From Welwitschia mirabilis (Eukaryota; Gnetophyta; Gnetopsida; Welwitschiales): 64,000 bases of DNA. The stretch spans positions 149,502,139 through 149,566,138 of the forward strand of contig JBOZIK010000001.1 in NCBI GenBank assembly GCA_051453625.1, given 5' to 3'. Made by a program: the position numbers and the translations under genes. The notes beneath the pieces are model-generated. The model had not been told where the DNA came from. It ran no database searches and saw only the letters and a list, made by a program, of their open reading frames with translations. Every line of letters starts with the position of its first letter. Position 1 is the stretch's first letter. Positions 46,193-57,900 of this stretch are shown here, piece after piece.

Positions 46193-48433
46193 CATTTGAC
46201 TTGTAGAAAATAATGTCCAACACAATTATAACTTGTATTAATGTGGAAATATTAGAAGAAGAAGCTTTCTTTCATGATCTTTGGTTTTCTTTGCATACCT
46301 CTCTCATTTCTTTCAAGGCCCTCCAATTTTTCTAGTAATAATGGGATAACCATATTTGCTAATACATACCCATCTTCAGAAGCTTTATAGATGGAATGAT
46401 CTCTTCTGTTGTCATACTTATGTTCAGTATGTAGCACAAACTTCTTTTAAGGAATTTTGTTTGGGACTTACTCAGAGAATTCTGCAATGGGCATAGATTC
46501 ATTATAGAAAAGATAGGACAAAGGTTTCCCTTGATTTTTCTCCACTGGCATAGACAACACCCTTTGTAGTATCAAATTGTCAATGCTAGTTGCTATTAGA
46601 TGCCTTCAAATGTATAGAGTAGTGGAACTTGTAGTAACAAGAAGTAATAGAGACTTATAAACATTTGATTTTAGAAACTAATGAATCTATTATTAGTTGT
46701 CTAGAATCTAAAAGATTCTTATCATCTTTAACCAACTTGAAAGACTTTTTAGTGAGACTTCATTCTTGCAATAATTGCTTCATCCCTGCTTTCTCTAGAA
46801 TCTTAGCTTGAGCTTGGCTAAGAAATACCTATGTCTTTTTTTGTGAATCTAAGGTCTTAAATCCTCTTTTAGGTCTTTCTCATTTTCTACATACTGTCTT
46901 TCTAGGAGGTTTAAAAACTGTTAAGTTAGTACATCGATTTTGTATTCCAAACTTAAATTTGTAGTGGAGATTTCCTTTGGTAATCTAATTATGCTTTAAT
47001 GAATCTAGTTTGGAGATGTATCTTAAATAGAGCTTTCTATGTTCTAAATGACTTTTGGATCCTCAATCTTTATTATTTCCTTATTTATTACAAGATCTTA
47101 TCCAAAAAATATGTTTGAGGTTCTTAGTTACCTGTGATTTCATGTATACATCATTAATAACCACCTGCAGATTGTTCACTGGTTCTTGCCCTTTAAAGAA
47201 TTCAAAATTCACATTCTTATTTTAAGCGCAATTTAAAACCTAGAAATCACAACTACTTTCTGGCCTCTCTAGATATGGTACTAAATCTACAGTGTCTGAT
47301 CAATGTCCACAAAACCATTAATGATAGTGGAGGATCTACTTTCCCCATACATACTCTTATTGTCATGAATTTTCCTCCTCTACAACTTGATAATCATAGA
47401 AACTAAGTTCAACAATGTAGAAAGTGTAGTCAAGGCATTCACCTATACTAAAAACTATATGATAAAACATGTAAGACATAGATCATATGATCATTATGGA
47501 TAGTATTTATAAAAGTCAATAATAAATGTCCTGTAATGTTCACAATAAAGGTGTCCATCTACACTAAGTTTGAACCTTATAATATCCTTTAATTTTGGTA
47601 CTTCCTAATGACAATTACATTATGAAAATAATGAATTATACAACTAGCTTAATATAATTCATACTATTAATCTTTAACTCTCTTTACTATTAGAGAAAAA
47701 CAAGACCTTCTTTATATCATTATTGACTCAAGAGTCCATACAAAGGGAGAGCAATACATGTGTGTGTTAAACGTTCTAGTGTCTTAGAGTTAGTTTTTAT
47801 AGTCCCTAAATTTTGATGGTGTACTGGCTTTCTTTAGAGCCTCAAATTTCTATCATTCCTCATTATCTTATGAACCTTCTTTTTTTATGTGAACTATCCT
47901 ATTCCTCATGTGCTTTTCCATTTATTTTGTATTTTTTAATTTATCAATAAATGGGTATATCTAATTTATCAAGATTTGTTTTGCTAAAATGGTTAATAAT
48001 GTTAATGCATTTTGACTATCTTTAATAAAAGAGTGGGTGGTTGCAAGGAGGTGAATATTAGCGGCCATTTTTAATGTGAATTATTAAGGACATGGACATG
48101 TTCTTACTGATCTTCTTATTTTTAAAATAAAGTCTAGATAGTTCTCTAATGATGACCTCTTTACTTGCAACATGGAAGTGGAAATGGAAGAGAAACTACT
48201 GTTCTCTAGAATATTTGAACTCACAGTTAAAACTTAGACACTCATTTAGATTAAGCATATTTTTTGCTACCATCTCCACTATGAGGAGCCTAGTACTATA
48301 TTTAGAAAATATTCATATGTGTTATAGCTACACATGATAACATGATGTACAAGAAGTCTATGTATGCTTGTTCAAGTTATTTTAGATGACAAACATAGTT
48401 GTAAGCTACTATTTATATATTCTAAAAAGCTAA

Positions 48434-48503
48434 CAAGTTTTACATCTTGGCCATTGGTTTTCAAAGTCCAAGTTTTACATCTTGGCCATTGGTCTTCAAA
48501 GTA
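48434..48503. repeat. 35-bp tandem duplication
   Basis: 'caagttttacatcttggccattgg' begins at 48434 and again at 48469. The two units differ at two positions, so the duplication is relatively young compared with its surroundings. Confidence 0.9.
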
Positions 48504-50464
48504 TATCTTTATGTTAAAAGACATAGAATGACAAAATCAATGTTAAATATTCACTCTATATGTATCTCTGCTATGTCCACTATGACTCTTATCAAAACAG
48601 AGAGGGGGAAAAAAGATACTAAAGAAAATATAGATGCCATTTTGCAGTTCCTGATTACAGAGATCTCACTAATGAACTACTATTTGTTTAGTTTATAGAT
48701 GGTTATGAGCTAGAAGAAGTGGGCACAGAGTGATATCATGCCAACTTTGTAATGTTGATATCATGAAAGTGGGAGTGGTAAAAGGAAAAAATATTTCTAC
48801 ACATTTTTCCAAAGAATCACCAAAGCATATTTGTATAAAAATCACAGAATTTCTCTATTTGCTCACAAATGACTAGAGTATTGTAATGTTAATATATTAC
48901 TCATTAGAAACTACCTCAAGAATCTTAAAAACTAAAACAAAAAACTTAGAGTCATCAAGCAACATGTTCATTTTTTATAGCAAAGATTGAAATGACTCTA
49001 TATTAGAAGGAGGATTGGGATGTTCGAAATGGCTAGCCTATAGGTGTGTTGAGAAAAACAAACAAGATAACATATAGGAATCTTGGAATATGTCTAAAAA
49101 ATATGAGAGGTTTAATGACTATTATAGAACCAAAAAGATCCATTCCCATCTCAAAGAATAAAATAAATTTATTAAACACAACAACATTATTTACATATGA
49201 TTGTGTTAAATATTGAAAGAGACCCATATCCTAAAGGACTTTTTACATGCATGGCTTTGGATTTATGCTTTTTGGTAATGGTCCATAGGAATAGATACCT
49301 TTTCTAGTCTTTGATTTTACTTTCTTCTAGTTTTCACTGGAGTTTTTTCTTAATGGGTTCTGGAGTTTTCCTACAATGTTGAGAAATTTGTTTTGCCATT
49401 CAAATGTTTCACTGCTAATTTTCCCCATCATTTCTACCTAGAGATAAGATTGAGATTGATAAGAGGAAATAGACATTCCTAATTATTTATTTAGGAATTC
49501 CCTTTAGAGCAATGTAAAATTTGAAGAATTTTATGTTTTCTCATAGGAGGTGGATTAACAAAGAACATATTTGATTTTTTAAGGTTAATGAATAGATATG
49601 TTTTGGCTAAGAATTAATCGAGTGCTTTTTAATTTTGTGGACTATCATAGCAATGGAGTCTAGACAATATAGCATATGATTTATTATGAGTCTTACTTTT
49701 GATTGTCTCCTGTATCTCATGTTCTGGGTATGATGTTGATGAGAATTTATTATTTTTAGGCTTTTTGAAAGGTTATTAGTTTTAACATCTTTTGAGCCAA
49801 ATGATCATTCAAAATATTTCTTGAATGTATGAGTGTTTCCTCATGATGTGTGCTTAATTTTCTATTATTATTATGAGTTTTGAAATTGATTTCATTTGCT
49901 CTATTATGGTTGTTGGCTACTTGAAAGAAATAGTAAGTGTTTTTGTCCTTCTTATTCAATGATTGGTTACAAGATCTTTGCTTTCAATAAAACTCTTCTT
50001 TCATTACATCTCTAGATTATGAAGCTCAGAGATTTTTTTCTCTTTAGAGTTAATAATGCTTCTTATTTTATTGTGCCTTTAAAGTTCTACTAGTTATGTT
50101 TCTTTTTATTGTTTGATAACTATAATTTTTGATTAAAGATCCCTACATCAAAATTTTTAAACATCTTTCAATAATAATAGTTTTTTAAAGAATATAAAGG
50201 AAAGGGTACTTGTACTTTTTGCTTGCTAGATGAATTTGATCACCTATGGTATCCTTGGGGCTTACAATCAAGCCTTTTTAAATCCAAAAATTTTACTTTT
50301 CTTGATGGGGGATAGCTCTTGGCATTGAAAATATACTTAGGGCTTGAAACTATCACTATCATGTATCATGGGAAGCAATTATTTTAGCTCTTGAAATTGT
50401 AGATGAACATGGATAAATCAAACCATTAGTAGCTTTCACAAAGCTGAAGAAAGTATCAATGTAA

Positions 50465-50497
50465 AAGTAGAGATAGAAGTAGAAGTAGAAGTAGAAG
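50465..50497. repeat. (AGAAGT)n short tandem repeat
   Basis: Four to five AGAAGT units at the start of the degenerate minus-strand frame, where they would encode a Ser/Thr run. Confidence 0.85.
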
Positions 50498-50650
50498 CAT
50501 TTTGGATGTGAACCTGAAGAATCTCCTTCTTCCCCTTGTTAGATTTGCAAATAATATAACCAAAGCCAAGTTGACATAAAGTGCAAGAGTAACAAAAGTA
50601 AGAAGTAGAAACCAACAAAAATCCCTACCGTTGATTGTTATTATCAATAT

Positions 50651-51600
50651 TTGGTCTTTTTTTTATTAGAAAAGAATAAGTATAGATAGTTTCAAAAAAT
50701 AATAAGCATGAATACACATAGTTTATATACATAAAAAATTTTAAGAGAGTAAAATATAATGAGAGAATATGATCAACGTAAATCCATATCATCGATTAAT
50801 TTGAGCTTTATCTTATTTTTCCTCTTAAAAAAGAATTAAGAATTTATTCTTGTCGACAAACCCACCAAAGGTAAATCAAGGGTGCTTATCTAAAATATTA
50901 ACATGTGTTTTTTTTAATTTTATAAAATTAAATAACATTAAAAACATGATTTCTAAGAAATAAAACTACTTTATTCTTTTGAATTTTGAATACATCAAAC
51001 AGTAATCCCAAAAGAATACCTCCGCACATTGATGACCAAATAACAAAGATTAAATTAAATTAGTAGGTTCCAAAAATTCCAACAATTATAAAATAATGTC
51101 GGTGAAAACCACATGTCCTATTCTAATAAAGCTATTTAAAATTCTTAGTTAAATAAAAAAGAATATAACAGAAAGGGGTAAAATTTGGGAGATTGTTGGT
51201 ATGTAAATTAGTTGATTTCACAATGAAAATAACCTTATTCTCTCTTTTTATTTCCTCCTTCCCTCCCCACCCCAATCACCCCCTCCTCTTCCCCCCCACC
51301 ACCAAGTAAAGAAATATTATCCTTACAACGAGGATTTAATATGATGAAGACAATACAAATTATAAAATAAAACATATCTGATTTAGATAGTGACATGGAA
51401 AGGATTCAACATTTATCCAATGATCCTCTATATGAATGTAAAAGATATTTCAAATCACAAAAACATCAATAACAATTAAACATAAATGAATAGCTTTCAA
51501 TTATAACAAATGAAAAATAGTAAAGTTTCATAGTAATTTTACAAAAAAGTTATTTCAAAAGAAAGAATCCACAAATAAATTGAATTGTAGAGGTAAGAGA
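50651..51600. other. Unassigned AT-rich stretch with pyrimidine tract
   Basis: No gene is recognised. A C-rich pyrimidine run (CCTCCTTCCCTCCCCACCCC... CCCCCCCACCACC) lies at 51251-51303. Confidence 0.5.
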
Positions 51601-53195
51601 AGAGACAAATTCAAGTGAATACTCCTATTAGAAACTAAGGATGATTCTTAGCAAGCTCATGAAAATATAAAAGAAATTTTTATGCTAGAATTAGAAGAGG
51701 AAGAAGAGGATTTACAAGAAGAGAAAGACAAAAAAAATCCAAATACATATGGTGACTTCAACACTAGAAGACTATGCTCCAAGCTCTAAAACTTTTAATT
51801 TTAATTTTGTTATGACTTTCAAGAATGTAGAAAACAGATACATTTAGAACTAATGATAAATGAAGAAGAAAGCATATTAAGAATAGAAAATAAAATCAAA
51901 GAGATTTTTATTCCAGAGGATATAATGGAAAGTAAAAACAATTTAGTTTTTGGTTTGAAGAAGAGGTCATGGCTCAAAAATATATATAAGAATGGATGTA
52001 CAAAAAAATAATTATCTAAATTTAACATAATTTTCTAAATGCAAGATGAAGCTACTTCAATTTCTTTGAAGGCCCAAATAGCAAATGTTAGAAGAATAAA
52101 AAATATTATCCATGTAATTAAAGAAAGATCTAGTAGATTCTTCAACAATGTTGATTCTCATAAACATAGCATAAAATAACATAAAAATTTGAAAAAAAGA
52201 AAGCTACATTTGTAGATCCAATAGCTACTCTTAATTTTTTTAAAAATGATGTGTGAATGGATTGGGTTAAGTTACCAAGATCTCATTAATTAGAAGGTAG
52301 GATTGGAATAAGGCAATTGTAGATTATGATGTAAATGTTCTTTTGAAATTAGAGGATAGAATAATTATGATAGGAGAAAGGTAATGTTACCAAAATCAAC
52401 CTTGTTTTTGACTAGTTGACCTAAGTTACAATATATTATGGATGTGGTGTATGCCATTTATCATCAAGCATTGTTTATCATTGACTATATAGTATATTTA
52501 AATATTTTCCTACTCCGACTAAGATCAACTAATGTCTCCCTTCCTATAGTAATCTCTCTTTGGTTGTTTATCTAAGGATGTTAGATTAGGATACCATGTG
52601 TTATTCCCTTTCATACAAATTAATTATTTTAGTTATGGTATAAGTTTAGATGAAAATGTTTTAAAATAGTTTTATCATATACCATAGGATCACATATGAT
52701 TGTGTTAATAGTAAGAAATTTGTAGTTCCAAGAAACCCATATAGAGCATATCTAATGTATAGAAAAGATTAGATAAGAAACAATTTATATTTCAGTGAAT
52801 GGAACAAAAGTAGCCAATGTTAATGCTACTAACTAAAAAAAAATTAAAATTGAATAAGCAAAGAAAATATATAAAATTATAATGTAAATAAAACAAGTAT
52901 AGCTATTTACTAGTAAAATGAAAGAAATTAAACAGATCTAAGAAGAGTTGAAAAAATGTTATTATCATCATTTATTAGAATCTTGTGATAAATAAAATCT
53001 AGTAGTGTATATTCCTATTGTTCATAAGATTCTATTACAAAACAAGGCTAAGTATAAAGTAAGGCTATGAACTAAATGATTCAAATTTTGAAGAGATAGC
53101 TAATCAAATTAAAGAGTTGACTAATAAGTAACTAATAAAATTATATCCTTTAAATTATGCCTATTATTATTTCCTTGGTAGAAATCATGCTAAGC
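51601..53195 (+). pseudogene. Degenerate coding remnant upstream of an RT relic
   Basis: The plus strand has coding-like runs (for example EEEDLQEEKDKK near 51700 and an acidic/basic run from 51830 to 52160 reading INEEESILRIENKIKEIFIPED) broken by stops. They lie upstream of, and in the same direction as, the RT motifs at 53.2 kb, so they may be the gag or N-terminal part of the same retroelement. No diagnostic motif is seen. Confidence 0.35.
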
Positions 53196-53465
53196 AAAAA
53201 TATGGTAAAGATTAAATGGTAATCAATTATATACCTTTTAATAATCTAATTATTAATTTAAATGGCCATTTCACAATAAAGCAAAATTAGTTCAAAGAAT
53301 TTCAAGCCTTAGCGTATCATCAGATACGAATATCAAAAGAAGATAGGTATATAACAGCTTTTACTGTCTTTCAAGTATTATATGAAGAGATGATAAGGTC
53401 CTTTGGGTTAAACAATGTTCCAGCCATGGATTTTATTTTCAACACTATAAATATTTCTTTGCTAA
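53196..53465 (+). pseudogene. pol: Reverse transcriptase relic (Ty3/gypsy or pararetrovirus type)
   Basis: The plus frame reads MVINYIPFNNLI, then after one stop FKEFQALAYHQIRISKED and RYITAFTVFQVLYEEM, then SFGLNNVPAMDFIFNTIN. This is the conserved order VxDYRxLN, FSKFDLxSGYHQIRI..ED, KTAF......YE, MPFGLxNAPAxF..xMN of Ty3-type and caulimovirid RTs. The region following, where the DD box should be, is not recognisable. It is a different family from the two Tat/Athila-like copies, whose equivalent block reads NGYSGYNQ. Confidence 0.6.
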
Positions 53466-54960
53466 TTATATTAATAACTTTTAAGTCTTTTAGAATCCAT
53501 AAATGAGAATTTTCAACATTTGAAAACATTTATAAACATATCATCATTTACATGTGTAATATTGACTCCCTTGTTTGGCTGGTGATGTATAATTTTCATC
53601 AACTATACATTCAAGCCATTGTATTAAAATTCTATTAGTAAAAAGTCATAATTTTATATTATAAAAAAGGTACTTATAAATATACTTTCTATTATTTATA
53701 CAGTGTTAGTGAGATGGCCAACTTATTTACCTCAAGTTAAAATATTTTGATTTACTGCCTAGGAGTGAAACATTATTTCTAAATAATGTAGCTTCTTAAG
53801 AAATACAGCTTACTAGTAAGAATATGGCAAAATGTTATTTAGTTTTTACCAAAAGCTTTTATATTATGTTTAAGGAAAACTTAGTTGTAAGACTTTAATC
53901 CTTGAAAAGGTAATTTGATTTCATGATCAGAGGCCCTCTTGTAAGGAAGTCATTGCACACTACCTAATACAAAGCCAATTCTGAGGCCCTATAAATAAAA
54001 GGTCATCTTATGTAAAAAGGGCTTTCCATGGAAGTTAATTTACATAATGTCTAAATTTGTCTCCTAAAAAATGCATGTACTTAAATTTTGTAGCTTAATC
54101 AATGTATACTTAGATATTGTAATCGTGCTACTAAGCATAGTACTACTTTAATTGTGTTCAAGTGAGTGTGCTTATTTCTATGTTATGATTAACTAGATAT
54201 CCATTACTTAAAAAAATACATCATATCTTCTACCCAGTAATGTGGGCATGTGAGTAGGTCAACTATTATGTATTACTTTTATTTAGCATTCTTAATATCT
54301 ATTGGCAGTCTATGTGGAGGATACACTCAAATCAAAATTACATATAAACATTGCTATTTTAACAAGCTTTTACATGTTAAAAATTAAAATAATCAATCAT
54401 AAAATGCAACATAAATTAAAAAACTAGGATTGAGACCTTCCATGATGGAGGCCATAAATGCACACTTTAGCTTAGATGCATTCTTTATCTGAGAAGTGAT
54501 GCTAAGACATTATTTACATCCTAAAGCATGCTAAATGTTACTACCTTATAACTCTAGTTAAATGCCTTTGTACTACTATGCTAAACTATATGGACTAAAA
54601 TTGAAACATAAACACTAAAATGTAAAATTCTAAAATCCATGTTGGAATTTGGTTTCAAAAAACATAAGGAAAAAACACAAAAACTATGTCATGAAAAAAC
54701 ATAAACCTAAATACACATTTTTAGTATAAAAAGAAACTCAATAGTAACTCATGCAAAGATAACATCACATAACCTCTTAAAACTTGTTCACAAAGCCACT
54801 AAAATCACTTCAACCACTATCTCTCACCATGGACCACATGAGAGTTGTCACAAGTAAACTTTAAACAACACAACCAAAGTTTTACAAGTTCAAATGAAAT
54901 CAATGAAAATGACATTTTTACCAGTTATTTATTTTTAAATCCTATCTTTACCAAGATAGA
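53466..54960. other. Unassigned AT-rich stretch
   Basis: No further domain is seen on either strand. It is part of the interior right arm of the candidate CACTA element. Confidence 0.45.
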
Positions 54961-54980
54961 TAAAAACTTGAAATATTCAT

Positions 54981-55100
54981 GCTAGTGAGTAGTGAGCAAG
55001 TGAGAAGCAGCATCTAAGTGGTGAGTAAGTAAGGTGTAAGTAGTAAGCCACATGCGAGCAGTGAACAAGTGACAAACAAGCAGTGAGAAGTAACCAAATG
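54981..55100. repeat. Degenerate short repeats of AGTGAG(C)AAGT type
   Basis: The units 'agtgagtagtgagcaagtgag', 'ggtgagtaagtaagg' and 'gcagtgaacaagtgac' recur with small changes just inside the right CACTA subterminal region. They may be a second set of subterminal repeats. Confidence 0.5.
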
Positions 55101-55159
55101 GTCAGTTGTGGATTAAGGGTTTGCATGAAATATTTATATTTCATCTTGTAACAAATGTT

Positions 55160-55394
55160 TGCTTAAGGTCCTTTTTTTTTGCTTTTTTTATGGAGTATTT
55201 TAATATTTTTTTATTAAATGCCTTAAAAACATGCCTGATTTTTAGGGCTTTTTTTAATAAATGCCTTAAAAACAAGTAGAACTAGCTTTTAAGGTGTTTA
55301 TGTAAAGAAACACCTTAAAACATTTCTTTTCAAGGTGTTTATTAAAATAAACACCTTAAAACGGTTTAAATTTAAGCCTAGATATCTTATAGTG
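55160..55394 (-). repeat. CACTA right terminal inverted repeat and subterminal repeats
   Basis: The terminus reads CACTATAAGATATCTAGGCT on the minus strand from 55394. It is preceded by AATGCCTTAAAAAC, ACACCTTAAAAC and CTTTTAAGGTG units in both orientations. It mirrors the left end at 22607. Confidence 0.7.
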
Positions 55395-55462
55395 TATGCA
55401 CTATAACATCTTGGCATCATTGCTCAGGAAGACAGCTTGGAGTTCGAGGATTATCATTGCTT

Positions 55463-56528
55463 AGACAAGTAGTTTAGATTTTAGTTTAGGTATTTATGTA
55501 CAATAGTATTATATCTTTACAGTAGAAATGTAGGTTTTTCTTTCTACATTTTCCAATTTGTATTCAAAAAATAATGTACTATCATCTCCTTTATCATTTA
55601 GGTGATGCATGGTGATAACGACCTTGAAACATAGGGATTTTTATTTTCATAAGAACTAGGGTTTTTCTTATCATTTCATCTATCATCTAGATGACTCAGA
55701 GGATGACTATGAGTTCTTATTTTATGTTATTCTACAATCCTATTTTTTTGTGTTTTTTATTTTTGAGAGTTTGTATCTTTTATCATCTAGGTACATCATC
55801 TGCATAATCATAGAAATGATGTTTACAGAGATAAAATTGAACTTGTTGGGATATGATAAACTCTCATAAATAGATGAAGTATTAAAAAGATTGATTACTG
55901 ATTAAATAAAACATATGAGAAGGTTTGATTAACTACAAACTTAACCCAAGTGTGCACACCCCAAGTACATAAAATATTACTAGAATTAAGTAAGAAGACA
56001 AGTAGTTTAGATTTTAGATTAGGTATTTGTCTACAATAGCATTGTATCTTTATAGTAGAAATGTAGGTTTTTATTTCTACATTTTCCAATTTGTATTTCA
56101 AAAATAATGTGCCATTGTCGCCCTTATCATTTAGATGATGCATGATGATAATGACATTTGAAACTTAGGGATTTTTATTTTCATAAGAACTAGGGTTTTT
56201 TTTATCATCCCCTCTATTGTCCAGATGACTCATAGGATGATTGTGGGTTTTTATTTTTTGTTACTTCTTAATTCTATTTTTTCGTATTTTTTATTTTCAA
56301 GTCTTTTGTGTCTTCTATCATCTAGGTACATCAACTGGACAATCATAGGGATGATGTTTATAGAAATAGAATTCAGCATAATAGGACATGATAAACTCTC
56401 ATAAAAAGATAAAGTATTAGAGAGAGTGATTATTGATTAAAGAAAACATCCAAGAATGTTTGATTAACTACAAAATTAACCCAATTATGCACATCCTAGT
56501 ATGTAAAATATTGTAAGAATTAGGCAAA
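55463..56528 (+). repeat. Tandemly duplicated LTR segment of Ty3/gypsy copy 2
   Basis: Unit 1 (55463-55995) and unit 2 (55996-56528) are about 533 bp each and aligned throughout ('acaagtagtttagatttt', 'aatgtaggttttt', 'ataagaactagggttttt', 'gataaactctcataa', 'aacccaa.t.tgcaca'). The same sequence, reversed, is the 5' LTR of copy 1 near 9690-10206. Several diverged TCATCTAGATGA palindromes recur in each unit. Confidence 0.85.
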
Positions 56529-56689
56529 AAGATTTTTTTGCATTTGTTATTTGTAAATCTGACTTTTTTCAAAGAAAATTTTTAAAAGAAAATTTAGATG
56601 AAAATAATTTTATTATAATGTTGAATTATATGCAAAAATAGAAATAAATAGGTATACCTAATCCTTCTTTTATTATATAAGCCTCTACT

Positions 56690-57900
56690 ACTTCCATAAA
56701 TCCAAATGCCAATGTTACTCTTAAAGAGCTAATTACAAATGAAAAGCATAAAATCCAAAACCCTTTTAACTTTTCTCCTGGTGATGATGTCGAGTTAAAA
56801 ATGTAAATGCATATACTATTTTAATGGAGAAATTAGGAACATCCCCTCCAACATATAGTCAACATTGAACAATTAGTGCTTATATTTAGAAATAGTAAAA
56901 AATGAATTAGTAATTGTACTTACATTGTTATATTTCCCATTATATTAAAAGAAAAAGTGAAGTTATGATTAAGAACTATTCCACATAAAATCTTAAAAAC
57001 ATGAAATCAAGTTCAAAAAGCCTTTATAAAATGATTTATGAGTGAAACAATAATAAGAAAATGAAAGAAAGAAGTAACAAATTTCCAATAACAACTAAAT
57101 AAAGATTATGCCTTTACTTATGAATATTTCTTATTACAGTTTGTTCTAATTCTATAGATGCATTTGCTCAAGAAGAATTAGTAGACTATTTATATATTGA
57201 ACTTAATATCCAAACCAAATAACTTGTAGGTTTTTCATATGATATAAATTTAATGAATCTTATACTAGAAGATGCTTGGAGACTATTGAAAGAACTAGTG
57301 AAAGTGAGTTAAACATGGCCTAAACCAATGCTTAAAGAAAATTATACTGTAGGCCAAATCATAAAAGATCTTAAAGAAGTGAAAAAAGAAAATAAGAAAT
57401 AAAAATTAAAAAAAACCAATAAATGTAATTAAGGCTTTTACAACAACATTAGAAAAATATACTTAAATGATTCTAGATAAAAAATTGATAAGTGAAAAAA
57501 ATTTGGTTCCCACTTGTAATTTGTGTAAAACAACTATCATATCACAAAAAAATGTCCTTTATTGCCAACTTATAAAGAGAAAATTTATGAAGAGGTATGC
57601 ACATTAAACCAAAAGTCTTCAAACTTTAAAAATAAAAATCAAAATTAAAACCAATTTCAATCTAGAATGAATGGAAAACATAACTTTTAATCTTTTGAAA
57701 AAAAATTCAAGAACTTTTAAGTAAATCATCCAAATTTTCAACCATTTAGAAATAGATTTAAGACTATTAACTTTTAAACAAATAACTCAAACTTACAACC
57801 AAATGACTCAAATTATCGAGAAAGTATATGAAATCCTTGAAACCAAAATAATCTATTTAGAAACTCCATTAATGAATTAAGAAGATTACAAGAGAAGATA
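56690..57900 (+). pseudogene. gag: Gag, Ty3/gypsy copy 2
   Basis: It begins about STTSINPNANVTLKELI near 56685-56735 and continues with FNFSPGDDVELKM, which parallels FNLPPSDDVKIRD in copy 1. The zinc knuckle near 57514-57560 starts CNLCKTT, but a one-base deletion shifts the frame before the histidine. The downstream HITKKCP part is readable in the next frame. A long Asn-rich tail follows. Confidence 0.7.

Larger units (their letters stand above)
46193..50650 (-). pseudogene. Degenerate polyprotein remnant, N-terminal part; possible endogenous pararetrovirus
   Basis: The minus strand keeps long coding-like runs separated by stops and frameshifts. Examples are 49756-49959, 49033-49227, a run of about 100 residues near 46800-47240 with a helical KIDVLTxQFLNLLERQY segment, and 46252-46437. 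Order and total length, joined with 23.5-26.5 kb after removing the copia at the CATTT site, give roughly 7.5 kb, the size of a caulimovirid genome. The central part looks to me like a caulimovirid structural or movement region, but no diagnostic motif is intact. An alternative is internal coding sequence of the enclosing CACTA candidate. Confidence 0.35.
22607..55394. mobile_element. Candidate CACTA (En/Spm-type) element, termini 32.8 kb apart, with nested insertions
   Basis: The left end starts CACTATAAGAAATATAGGCT at 22607. The right end, read on the minus strand from 55394, starts CACTATAAGATATCTAGGCT. The inverted repeats therefore match at 18 of 20 positions. Both ends carry many subterminal copies of CCTTAAAA/TTTTAAGG in both orientations (22628-22860 and 55220-55370), as CACTA elements do. 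The expected 3-bp target duplications read TAC on the left and TAT on the right, one mismatch. Removing the copia cluster between 26501 and 46192 leaves about 13 kb, a normal CACTA size. I find no CACTA transposase, so the element would be non-autonomous or decayed. Alternatively the two ends belong to different elements. Confidence 0.55.

Noticed and set aside
46193-46197. Target duplication for the copia using its own left flank at 41395-41399
   Set aside because: GTTCT and CATTT do not match; the better partner is the flank at 26496-26500.
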